Source: UBA937 sp031549725
GTDB taxonomy: Bacteria > Spirochaetota > Spirochaetia > Treponematales > Breznakiellaceae
Length of the DNA: 55,293 nt
Reading direction: 5' to 3'
Assembly (NCBI GenBank): GCA_031549725.1
Contig: JAVBPH010000048.1
Span: 1 to 55,293, forward strand
Below the pieces are notes generated by a model that had not been told where the DNA came from, did no database searches, and saw only the letters and a list, made by a program, of their open reading frames with translations. Shown here one piece after another: positions 9,258 to 16,058 of this stretch. Made by a program: the position numbers and the translations under genes. Each line of letters begins with the position of its first letter. Position 1 is the first letter of the stretch.

Positions 9258-9643
9258 TTTAATAACTCCGCTGCGGTTTTTGCCTGGGATTCATTTTCGT
9301 ATATTTCAATATTTTCCTCTTTCAGCCATCCCTCATAGGTTCCTTTTACAAGAACCCAGGACTCTATTCTTTTGTTATTTTCAACCAGTTTCCTCTCCAA
9401 AACCGGAACCACCGCACCCTTCCGCAGATACCCCAGGGAAACCGCCCCCTGCTGGGGATTATCCAGGATATGCGTATAGGAACTGGTCAGCATACCATAC
9501 CCAATGGTGGACCTGCTTAAGGGAGGCGCCGAAGGAGGTACAATAGTTACATCCTGGCTGAATTTATCACAGGAAAGTATCATCAGACTTAATAACACAA
9601 CCAGCAGAACTTGATTTTTACAGCTATAATCAACTAACTTCAT
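9254..9643 (-). CDS. lipoprotein with SH3-like domain
   Basis: About 129 residues from ATG 9643. A lipoprotein signal (LLVVLLSLMILSC) is followed by a Pro-rich linker and a bacterial SH3-like region: LRKGAVVPVLERK, then WVLVKGTYEGWLKEENIEIYE. Such domains usually bind peptides or cell-wall material in the periplasm. A longer start at 9685 is possible but adds a charged stretch before the signal. No good Shine-Dalgarno is seen at either start. Its ATG lies only four bases from the divergent omptin ATG. Coupled to the DUF445 gene. Confidence 0.65.
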   Translation of the reverse strand: MKLVDYSCKNQVLLVVLLSLMILSCDKFSQDVTIVPPSAPPLSRSTIGYGMLTSSYTHILDNPQQGAVSLGYLRKGAVVPVLERKLVENNKRIESWVLVKGTYEGWLKEENIEIYENESQAKTAAELLN

Positions 9644-9647
9644 AGTA

Positions 9648-10631
9648 ATGAAAATAATAAACCTTTTCAAATATTTCGTCATCATCTTTTTGATCTGTTA
9701 TACATCTCCGTTATTGTTCAGCGAACAAGACCAGGATAATAATAAAAAAGAATCAAACTACCAGTTCAGTACCGGTGCCAGTTTGGGTATGCTTTACGGA
9801 ACTTCCTTTGAACTGGTTTACCGGACCGGGGATATTCTGCTCAGCGAACTTACCTGGGATATGAAGCCGCTTTTTTATTTTGGCTCGTTTGTTGAATTTT
9901 CCAGGAAAGATCCCATGGAAAAAACAGGTTTTTATGCAAAATTAGGATTAAAGTTCGGGTTTCCCGCAAATACCGGTTTCATGGAGGACCGGGATTGGGA
10001 GGCGGCCAATTATGAGCTTTCCAATTTTTCCAGGCATGATAACTTTACCAATTCTGCGTTGCTGCTGGATTTTGCCGCGGGAATTTCCATTCCGGGTTTT
10101 TCCACGGTAATCATTACGCCTTTTTTGGGTTTCAATTATATGCATTATAAATGGACCGGCAGGGACGGGTATCTGCAGTATGCCAGCGGTACCAACGCCT
10201 GGGATGACTCCCTGCCAAAAATACCCTGTTACGGTCCGGTGATCAGCTATTCCCAAAACTGGATTATTTTTTCAGCGGGATTTTCCGTGCGGTATCCTTT
10301 TTTGAAAAGGTTCGTTATTGAAGGCGGTTTTTCCTTCAGCCCGCTGATTCTGGTGTATGCCCTGGATGACCATTTTTTAAGATCCACCAAGGGACTCCAG
10401 TTTCATGATGAAGTCAGCGGGGGATACCTGCTGGAACCAACCCTCGGATTTACCTACAGGTTCACCCCGAAAATGCAGCTCAACCTTAAGGCATCCTACC
10501 GGTATACCAATAATACCAAGGGGAATTCCCAAGGGTATAATAATGAAAATGATTCCCTGGTTTCGGTATCCCTGGCCGGGGCGGAATATCAGGTATGGGA
10601 CCTGGGGCTTACATTCAGTTATAATTTCTGA
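9648..10631 (+). CDS. omptin-family outer-membrane protease homologue
   Basis: 327 residues with a signal peptide (residues 1-25) and an amphipathic beta-rich body ending in aromatic F (YNF), as in outer-membrane barrels. Omptin catalytic signatures are visible: EDRDW carries D114 and D116, matching the Asp pair of OmpT (D83/D85), and ALDDHF carries D240 and H242, matching D210/H212. Predicted to cleave peptides at the cell surface. Divergent from the SH3 lipoprotein and ended by a strong hairpin. The family assignment rests on motifs and length, so moderate certainty. Confidence 0.7.
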   Translation: MKIINLFKYFVIIFLICYTSPLLFSEQDQDNNKKESNYQFSTGASLGMLYGTSFELVYRTGDILLSELTWDMKPLFYFGSFVEFSRKDPMEKTGFYAKLGLKFGFPANTGFMEDRDWEAANYELSNFSRHDNFTNSALLLDFAAGISIPGFSTVIITPFLGFNYMHYKWTGRDGYLQYASGTNAWDDSLPKIPCYGPVISYSQNWIIFSAGFSVRYPFLKRFVIEGGFSFSPLILVYALDDHFLRSTKGLQFHDEVSGGYLLEPTLGFTYRFTPKMQLNLKASYRYTNNTKGNSQGYNNENDSLVSVSLAGAEYQVWDLGLTFSYNF

Positions 10632-10636
10632 TGGTT

Positions 10637-10690
10637 GAGGCTTTTTCAAAATTACGGACCCTACGGTCCGGCGGATTTTGAAAAAGCCTC
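10637..10690. terminator. bidirectional terminator hairpin
   Basis: GAGGCTTTTTCAAAAT (10637-10652) pairs with ATTTTGAAAAAGCCTC (10675-10690), with an inner GGACC/GGTCC stem at 10656-10669. A-rich and T-rich arms on both sides suit termination of the omptin gene and of the Nudix gene that converge here. Confidence 0.75.
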
Positions 10691-10710
10691 GCTTAATTAG
10701 GAAGTGCTCC

Positions 10711-11148
10711 CTATGCCGGAAAATGTTCCCTTAGGGAGGGGATCAGTTTCCTGTCCGAATCGGCAAAATCAATTTTTTCTATATCATCCAGGGAAATCCA
10801 GCACCAGTCGGTATGTTCGCAGAGGATAAACTGGTCACTTTGAAATATGACTTCATAGGCGTGGAGCTGCCTGGGGATACTTTTATGTTCAAAAACAGCA
10901 CTCCCCAGGTGTTTCCCTACCTGGACAGGTACCCCGAATTCTTCCTGGAATTCCCGGACTAATGCTTCCTCGTCGGATTCATTGGGCTCCACCTTACCCC
11001 CGGGAAATTCCCAGCGTTCTCCCATGGCACCCCCGGGAATCCGCCGGGCAATAAAAACCTTTCCGTCCCTGACGGAAATTCCCGCCACGGATCTTTTAGG
11101 ATCCACCGGAGAAGATTTTTCTTTATCTGCAATTAAGGGTTCACCCAT
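10711..11148 (-). CDS. Nudix hydrolase, MutT-like
   Basis: About 145 residues from ATG 11148. The Nudix box is complete (G-x5-E-x7-RE-x2-EE-x-G-V, in GGKVEPNESDEEALVREFQ followed by EEFGV), so it should hydrolyse a nucleoside diphosphate derivative. SVAGISVRDGKVFIARR before the box and WISLDDIEKIDF after it resemble MutT/CTP pyrophosphatase-type enzymes that cleanse oxidised nucleotides; the exact substrate cannot be read. The start overlaps the stop of the upstream membrane-protein gene as TAATG, indicating coupling. Confidence 0.8.
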   Translation of the reverse strand: MGEPLIADKEKSSPVDPKRSVAGISVRDGKVFIARRIPGGAMGERWEFPGGKVEPNESDEEALVREFQEEFGVPVQVGKHLGSAVFEHKSIPRQLHAYEVIFQSDQFILCEHTDWCWISLDDIEKIDFADSDRKLIPSLREHFPA

Positions 11149-11555
11149 TACAGAAGCAATACCGCCGGGAACAGGAAATGAAGCACCGCTGAAGCCATGG
11201 CCACGATACCTATCCATTTACGGTTGGTTTCAAAAAAATTTTCCAGCTTTTCTGATTTTTCAGATTCAATCTTTGAATGGTTCCGGTAATATTCAAACAC
11301 CAGCACGAACCCGGCTAACAGCCCTGCCAGAGCAGGAACAAGATCACCAATTACCCTTACATCACCAGGAACTACGGATAAAATTTTAAAAAGGCCCACC
11401 AGGCAGGTTACGATTCCCAGACTCAATCTGAAAGATTCATTATAAATTGAAAATTTGAAACCAGGATCATCCGATACGGGGTACTCCTCATTCCTGAAAA
11501 GTACGAACCCGGCAGCGGCATTACATAAAATTGACAGGAAATAAAATTGTAACAT
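11148..11555 (-). CDS. small multi-pass membrane protein of unknown function
   Basis: 135 residues with about four hydrophobic segments (FYFLSILCNAAAGFVLF at the start, SLGIVTCLVGLFKILSV, PALAGLLAGFVLVFEYY, and WIGIVAMASAVLHFLFPAVLLL at the end) and a charged loop between the last two. GGGAG lies six bases before ATG 11555. I do not recognise a named family. It is followed by the Nudix gene with a TAATG overlap; their partnership suggests only shared expression. Confidence 0.6.
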   Translation of the reverse strand: MLQFYFLSILCNAAAGFVLFRNEEYPVSDDPGFKFSIYNESFRLSLGIVTCLVGLFKILSVVPGDVRVIGDLVPALAGLLAGFVLVFEYYRNHSKIESEKSEKLENFFETNRKWIGIVAMASAVLHFLFPAVLLL

Positions 11556-11766
11556 ACCTAACTCCCTCGTTTAAAGAATAATGTATCCGGTAACTCAGGT
11601 CAACCTTATCAATAATAAAATATGGGAACAATCGGCAATCCGGTCAGCGTTTTTAATGTTCCATATGAAAAAAATCTCTATAAAACAAGGTATCTTATTT
11701 CTTCAAGTTTCCTTAAAGTAAATATATTAGAATTTAATTATCAAAACAATTTTTTAGGAGGATATT

Positions 11767-12426
11767 ATGAAAAAAACAATTTTTTTGATATTTTTTCTTG
11801 CATTGGGAACCGGTATGGTCCTGCAGGCTCAGAATACAACCACCATTGGTTCGGCATCCCAAACGATGAGGGGGAATGTTGGGGATAATACTATGATGGG
11901 AGCCGGGACCCACCATTCCGGGGGTGTACCTTATCAAATGTGGGTGACCATAACCGGCAAACTGGAACCGTTAGCCCAGCGGGAATACTACCAATTAACC
12001 GATTCTACCGGACAATTAACCGCAAAAATAGACCGGGATGTATGGCGGGGACTAACCCTTAAGTCAGGAGAAACCGTTACGATATTCGGAAAGATCAGCT
12101 GGGAACATAATAACCTTGTCCTGTATGCTAAACATATCCAGTCAGGAGAAGCCAGGGGGCCGGTCATTACCACCGCCGCGGATGCATTAAAAATGTCCGA
12201 TGACGACTGGGTGGTCATGCGGGGACAGATCAGCCAGGGAACCCGCCATGAACAGTATACCTTTACCGATGCATCCGGACAGATAACCCTTGAAATTGAT
12301 AATAGTAAAATCCGGGATCTTATGCTTAAGCCAGGTGATACCGTAACCATTTACGGCGAGGTGGATAAGGAAAAACGAAGTTCATCACCAAAAATAGATG
12401 TGGAATACATTGAAAAGGTACAATAA
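11767..12426 (+). CDS. exported protein with two OB-fold (BOF/YgiW-type) domains
   Basis: 219 residues. Signal peptide (KKTIFLIFFLALGTGMVLQA, cleavage after AQA region), a Gly/Met-rich linker, then two similar domains at about 55-125 and 135-215, each with V-x-G-x-I, a YxLTDSTGQLTAKID or YTFTDASGQITLEID strand, and GDTVTIYGEVD or GETVTIFGKIS. This is the bacterial OB-fold pattern of periplasmic YgiW-like proteins, linked elsewhere to stress or metal sensing. AGGAGG (11756-11761) is a strong ribosome site. Upstream, an imperfect repeat ATATGG-GAACA / TGTTCCATAT (11619-11666) could be an operator. Confidence 0.72.
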   Translation: MKKTIFLIFFLALGTGMVLQAQNTTTIGSASQTMRGNVGDNTMMGAGTHHSGGVPYQMWVTITGKLEPLAQREYYQLTDSTGQLTAKIDRDVWRGLTLKSGETVTIFGKISWEHNNLVLYAKHIQSGEARGPVITTAADALKMSDDDWVVMRGQISQGTRHEQYTFTDASGQITLEIDNSKIRDLMLKPGDTVTIYGEVDKEKRSSSPKIDVEYIEKVQ

Positions 12427-12430
12427 TCCT

Positions 12431-12459
12431 TTGCCGGTACAGCTCCCCTGTACTGGCAA
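12431..12459 (+). terminator. 12-bp terminator-like hairpin
   Basis: TTGCCGGTACAG (12431-12442) and CTGTACTGGCAA (12448-12459) pair with one G-T exception, directly after the OB-fold gene stop. A second hairpin (AAACCAATAGGG / CCCTATTTGGTTT, 12486-12522) overlaps the stop of the convergent gene and would end in a T-rich tract on the minus strand. Confidence 0.6.
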
Positions 12460-12511
12460 GGAATCTCTATGAGCAGGGACTATACAAACCAATAGGGTCT
12501 TTAGGGAATCC

Positions 12512-13063
12512 CTATTTGGTTTTTACATTCAATTTTTGAATTTCCTTTTCACTCTGCATAAGGATAACCAACTGCTCTGTTTCAAAGGGAAGGGCCATTT
12601 TAAAGTCCTCTTCGGGTTCGGAGGTAAAAAAAATGCGTTCGGTTTTTACTTCAATCTTGTTTGGATCCTGTTCTTTCCTGTCCTCTTTTGGTGAAAATGC
12701 CAGATCCACCATCCCCAAATAATGGCTGTTTTTGTTTTTTATTTTTTTATTTACGGTTACATAGGTTTTTCCTTCAAAGGTAAAGGCGGAAATCTTAATT
12801 GTATTTCCGCCGAATGCGGTTTCATCCCTTGAACCGGAAATAAAGGAAATGAAATAAACCATCACACTTAGTAAAACAATGGAGATAAATAAAAAAGTCA
12901 GGGGTTTTGTGGCGGTCAGGGGCTTTATTAAATTGAATCTCCGTTTTGGTCCTTCTTCGTTTAGTTTTCTGACCGTTTCGGAAGCACTATCCATCCGCCT
13001 TTCCCTGGAATAACGGAAGACCAAATCCCTTTCATCAAATTTTCTGTCATCTTTATCCGGCAT
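12512..13063 (-). CDS. single-pass membrane protein of unknown function
   Basis: 183 residues from ATG 13063, chosen because AAAGGA lies six bases upstream; a longer frame would cross the hairpin at 13077. A charged cytoplasmic N-terminus (DKDDRKFDERDL) of about 70 residues is followed by one transmembrane helix (PLTFLFISIVLLSVMVYFISF) and an outer domain of beta character (TIKISAFTFEGKTYVTVNKKI). No family recognised. It stands alone between a convergent OB-fold gene and the NAD(P)HX repair gene. Confidence 0.55.
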   Translation of the reverse strand: MPDKDDRKFDERDLVFRYSRERRMDSASETVRKLNEEGPKRRFNLIKPLTATKPLTFLFISIVLLSVMVYFISFISGSRDETAFGGNTIKISAFTFEGKTYVTVNKKIKNKNSHYLGMVDLAFSPKEDRKEQDPNKIEVKTERIFFTSEPEEDFKMALPFETEQLVILMQSEKEIQKLNVKTK

Positions 13064-13076
13064 GTATGTTCCTTTA

Positions 13077-13126
13077 GGGAACCGCTGATTAAACCGGTCG
13101 CAATATGCGACCAATCAGCGGTTCCC
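13077..13126 (-). promoter_or_regulatory. long two-part hairpin in leader of the 13063 gene
   Basis: GGGAACCGCTGATT (13077-13090) pairs perfectly with AATCAGCGGTTCCC (13113-13126), and inside it GGTCGCA pairs with TGCGACC around an ATA loop, with a five-base bulge on one side. On the minus strand the structure ends immediately before the Shine-Dalgarno of the membrane-protein gene, so it may affect translation, or end transcription from the right. Confidence 0.5.
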
Positions 13127-13214
13127 TTCGCAATTTTTTGTTGCACAAAGAATTGCCTATATTAAAGAATACACTGAATAATGCTCTGTGGGCATTAATC
13201 AGTGTTTCCTAAGG

Positions 13215-14792
13215 TTAAATATTTTCTCCGGTTCCAAGCCAGGCCTCTCCGGCTATCCTTGCGGCGGTATCCGCCATGTCCAGGGGATCCGGGAATCCCC
13301 TCAGGGCGGCGGTTTGTTTACCCGCCTCAACCAGAAGGCAGGCCGCCAGGACCGAACAATAGTGGAAATCAAAGTCCCGGGCCATTTCTTTTTTCATCCT
13401 TCCTGCCAAGCCTGCGCAAAGGCCCGATAATAAATCACCGCTGCCGCCGGTGCCAAGGACCGGCAGCATTCCATCAATAACACTGATCCTTCCGTCCGGG
13501 GCAGCAGCGAATAATACATGGCTTTTAAAAAGGATATGAAGATTTTTACTCCGGGCTGTTTCCAGCAGGATGGGGATAGGATTTTCCAGGATTTTTTCCC
13601 TGGACAGATCCAGAAACTGGGACAGTTCCCCCGGATGGGGAGTAATCAGAGCATTACCGTGGAAGGTGCAATTTTTGGAAAGAAAGATCCCATCCGCATC
13701 CAGGACAACCGGAATACCCTGCTCCTCCTGTTCCAGTACTTTTTCAAGCACCGGAACCCGGTGGGCCGCCCTGCCCCATCCGGGACCAAGAAGAACCGCA
13801 TCCGGCTGGAACCGCCGGGGGTCGTCGGGCTGTTCCAGGGCGACCGCCATAATGCCCCCCGCATGGACCGCGGTAACCGGGTATATGTCCCGGTCAACAT
13901 ACAGTCTGACCAAGCCGGCCCCTGAGGCCTGGGCGCCCCGGGAAGCAATAACCGCGGCACCGCTGGTACCCGCCGCACCGGCATAAATAGAAACCAGCCC
14001 CCGGGAATATTTATAAGAATCCGGGGGGAGGGGCTTGATATCCTGTTTTACGGTTTCCCAGGACCAGAGAAAATAATCAACATACTGTTTTATAAGTTCA
14101 CAGGGAAATATTCCTTCCACCGGAATAATGCGGCCGGCGCTCACCCGGTGGGACGGAACATAGAGCATGGTTTTAAGGGGTTCAATAGCCAGGGTTACAT
14201 CCGCATGAACCCGGTGCCAGTCCGCAGCGGCCGTATCGGATAAACCGGAAGGTACATCGATGGATATTTTCACCGGGCCGGAAACTGCATTTATCAGTTT
14301 TACCATTTCCAGGGGGATTCCCTGGAGTTCGTTATTCAGCCCGGTGCCGCAGATTCCATCCACCAGGAAATCAAAATCTTCTAATGAATCCTGAAGGTTC
14401 TGGTGATTAAGCTCTTCCCCGTTCCAGCTGTATATGACGACCCCCATTTTTTTGAGGGACTGGAGGGCCTCCGCCCGGGGTGATACATCATCGGTATTGC
14501 TGGTTTTATTTATTAATACACAGCAATTTTCCGTATCCGTATATTTTCTCAGTATCATGTACCGGAGCATCACCAGCGCGTCCGCGCCGTTGTTCCCTGT
14601 ACCGGCAAAAACACCGATTTTTATTTTTCTGCCGGAAAAGATCCCGTGAAATTCCGCTGCCAGGTTCTCCCCGCAGGTCCTGCCCGCCGCTTCCACCAGG
14701 CTGAATTGATGAAGCCCCCATTTTGAAAAAGCTTCCCAGTCCATCTCCTGGGCTTTCTTTGCGGAAACCAAAAAAGCGGCGTTTTGTTTCAT
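13215..14792 (-). CDS. nnr: bifunctional NAD(P)H-hydrate epimerase / ADP-dependent NAD(P)H-hydrate dehydratase
   Basis: 525 residues with the two YjeF halves fused. N-terminal epimerase half: GVFAGTGNNGADALVMLR and VDGICGTGL are its signature loops. C-terminal ribokinase-like dehydratase half: VLLGPGWGR, LITPHPGELSQFL and GTGGSGDLLSGLCAGLAG, with the Asp of GSGD as catalytic base. The enzyme repairs hydrated NADH and NADPH. The ATG at 14792 overlaps the preceding lipoprotein stop as TAATG, so an in-frame start further upstream is rejected. Confidence 0.9.
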   Translation of the reverse strand: MKQNAAFLVSAKKAQEMDWEAFSKWGLHQFSLVEAAGRTCGENLAAEFHGIFSGRKIKIGVFAGTGNNGADALVMLRYMILRKYTDTENCCVLINKTSNTDDVSPRAEALQSLKKMGVVIYSWNGEELNHQNLQDSLEDFDFLVDGICGTGLNNELQGIPLEMVKLINAVSGPVKISIDVPSGLSDTAAADWHRVHADVTLAIEPLKTMLYVPSHRVSAGRIIPVEGIFPCELIKQYVDYFLWSWETVKQDIKPLPPDSYKYSRGLVSIYAGAAGTSGAAVIASRGAQASGAGLVRLYVDRDIYPVTAVHAGGIMAVALEQPDDPRRFQPDAVLLGPGWGRAAHRVPVLEKVLEQEEQGIPVVLDADGIFLSKNCTFHGNALITPHPGELSQFLDLSREKILENPIPILLETARSKNLHILFKSHVLFAAAPDGRISVIDGMLPVLGTGGSGDLLSGLCAGLAGRMKKEMARDFDFHYCSVLAACLLVEAGKQTAALRGFPDPLDMADTAARIAGEAWLGTGENI

Positions 14793-15991
14793 TAAGGCAC
14801 TATCTCCCCTATCAGTGAATCGCTCCGCCACCAGACTACCTTTGCCTGCCAGTCATCGGCCAGAAGTCCCGATAGTATACCGTCCGCGGAAACATCAAAA
14901 GCATTAAAGTGGAGTTCATCATTATCAACCTGGATAAAGCCCCGGCGCTGTTCCGGGGAATTCTCCCGGACCACCAGCAGGGAATATCCGCCGTCCACCG
15001 GGACAAACAAAAATACCCAGCGGTTTTTCACCACCCCTACCATCGAATATATCAATGATTCGGACAGTTTTTTATTATTTTCCATGTAGGTTTGCTCAAA
15101 CAGGGGAATCTCGATCATACTTTCATATATGCCGGTTTCCACATTCATCACCCAGATGATTGAACTGTCAAAGGCTATGCCGGTCCTGGTATTGGTGGAT
15201 TCATCAAAGGTGTCCCGGTAATAATCGATTTTTAAATACACCTTCCGTTCGTCCGGAGCTATGGAAATTGAATCCATAGACGGAAACAGTTCCTTATCCG
15301 GGGGTACCGGCAGGGTGCTGTTTGAAATAGGAATACTGAACCGGAGGGTTCCCTCCGCATTAAACCAGTAAATATTCCATCCCGTGGGAAGCCTGCACAC
15401 CACGGCTATTTCATCCCTGACGGAGGTGTGGATACTGCTGATCCTCGGGAAAGGGGATCCCCCCAGGCCTTCCCGGCCAAGGTACTCCACAAATTTTCCG
15501 TTGGTATCAAAATGGAGAACCGTACTGTCCAGCAGTGCCCGGGACTCCTGGTCAAAGCTGTGCCGGTCCGGCGGAAGCCGGTCTTCCACGTAAATATGTT
15601 TCCTGGAATCCACGGTTATTTCCCCGGGCTCCCTGAGGGGATAGGCGTTTGCCCAGCGGGTCACCTGCTCCCCTTCTCCCGGGGAAACCCTCAGCGTTAA
15701 TGGAGGAGGATTGGTTTCTTCATTATAAATCATGAATAAAAGATCGCCGTAGGAAGTAAACCGGACAACCTTTTTCCCCTTACCGTCGGAAATATAAAAA
15801 AGCCCGTCCCGCATGGTAATACAGGTTTTATCGGTGCTCCGTTCTCCCTCAAGATTGATCAGATCTATCTGGTCTTCCAGCCGGCCAATATCCAGGGTAA
15901 ATAAATTTTCCCTGCTTATGGAACGGATATCATTTTTTGAACAGGATGTTAAAACCAGCGCTAAAAGCAAAAAAGCAATGAAATTTCTCAT
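14792..15991 (-). CDS. spirochete lipoprotein with propeller-like repeats
   Basis: 399 residues. Lipobox LTSC follows a hydrophobic signal (FIAFLLLALVL). The body has repeated strand motifs such as DGLFYISDGKGKKVVRFTSYGD, EITVDSRKHIYVED, LHFDTNGKFVEYLG and WNIYWFNAEGTLRFSI, spaced as in NHL or six-bladed beta-propellers. Probably an envelope lipoprotein anchored in the periplasm; role unknown. AAGG lies eight bases before ATG 15991. It is the first gene of a two-gene operon with nnr and is divergent from secA with only 67 bases between them. Confidence 0.65.
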   Translation of the reverse strand: MRNFIAFLLLALVLTSCSKNDIRSISRENLFTLDIGRLEDQIDLINLEGERSTDKTCITMRDGLFYISDGKGKKVVRFTSYGDLLFMIYNEETNPPPLTLRVSPGEGEQVTRWANAYPLREPGEITVDSRKHIYVEDRLPPDRHSFDQESRALLDSTVLHFDTNGKFVEYLGREGLGGSPFPRISSIHTSVRDEIAVVCRLPTGWNIYWFNAEGTLRFSIPISNSTLPVPPDKELFPSMDSISIAPDERKVYLKIDYYRDTFDESTNTRTGIAFDSSIIWVMNVETGIYESMIEIPLFEQTYMENNKKLSESLIYSMVGVVKNRWVFLFVPVDGGYSLLVVRENSPEQRRGFIQVDNDELHFNAFDVSADGILSGLLADDWQAKVVWWRSDSLIGEIVP

Positions 15992-16020
15992 AAAAGAACC
16001 TTAGTCCTCTACCCCCCGGC

Positions 16021-16049
16021 TTGTCAACGGACCTGCTAAAGAGTACATT
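16021..16049 (+). promoter_or_regulatory. putative secA promoter
   Basis: TTGTCA (16021-16026), 17 bases, TACATT (16044-16049). Transcription would begin about 16056, only a few bases before ATG 16059, implying a leaderless or nearly leaderless message. No Shine-Dalgarno is visible before the ATG, which agrees with this. Confidence 0.4.
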
Positions 16050-16058
16050 TATACTGTT

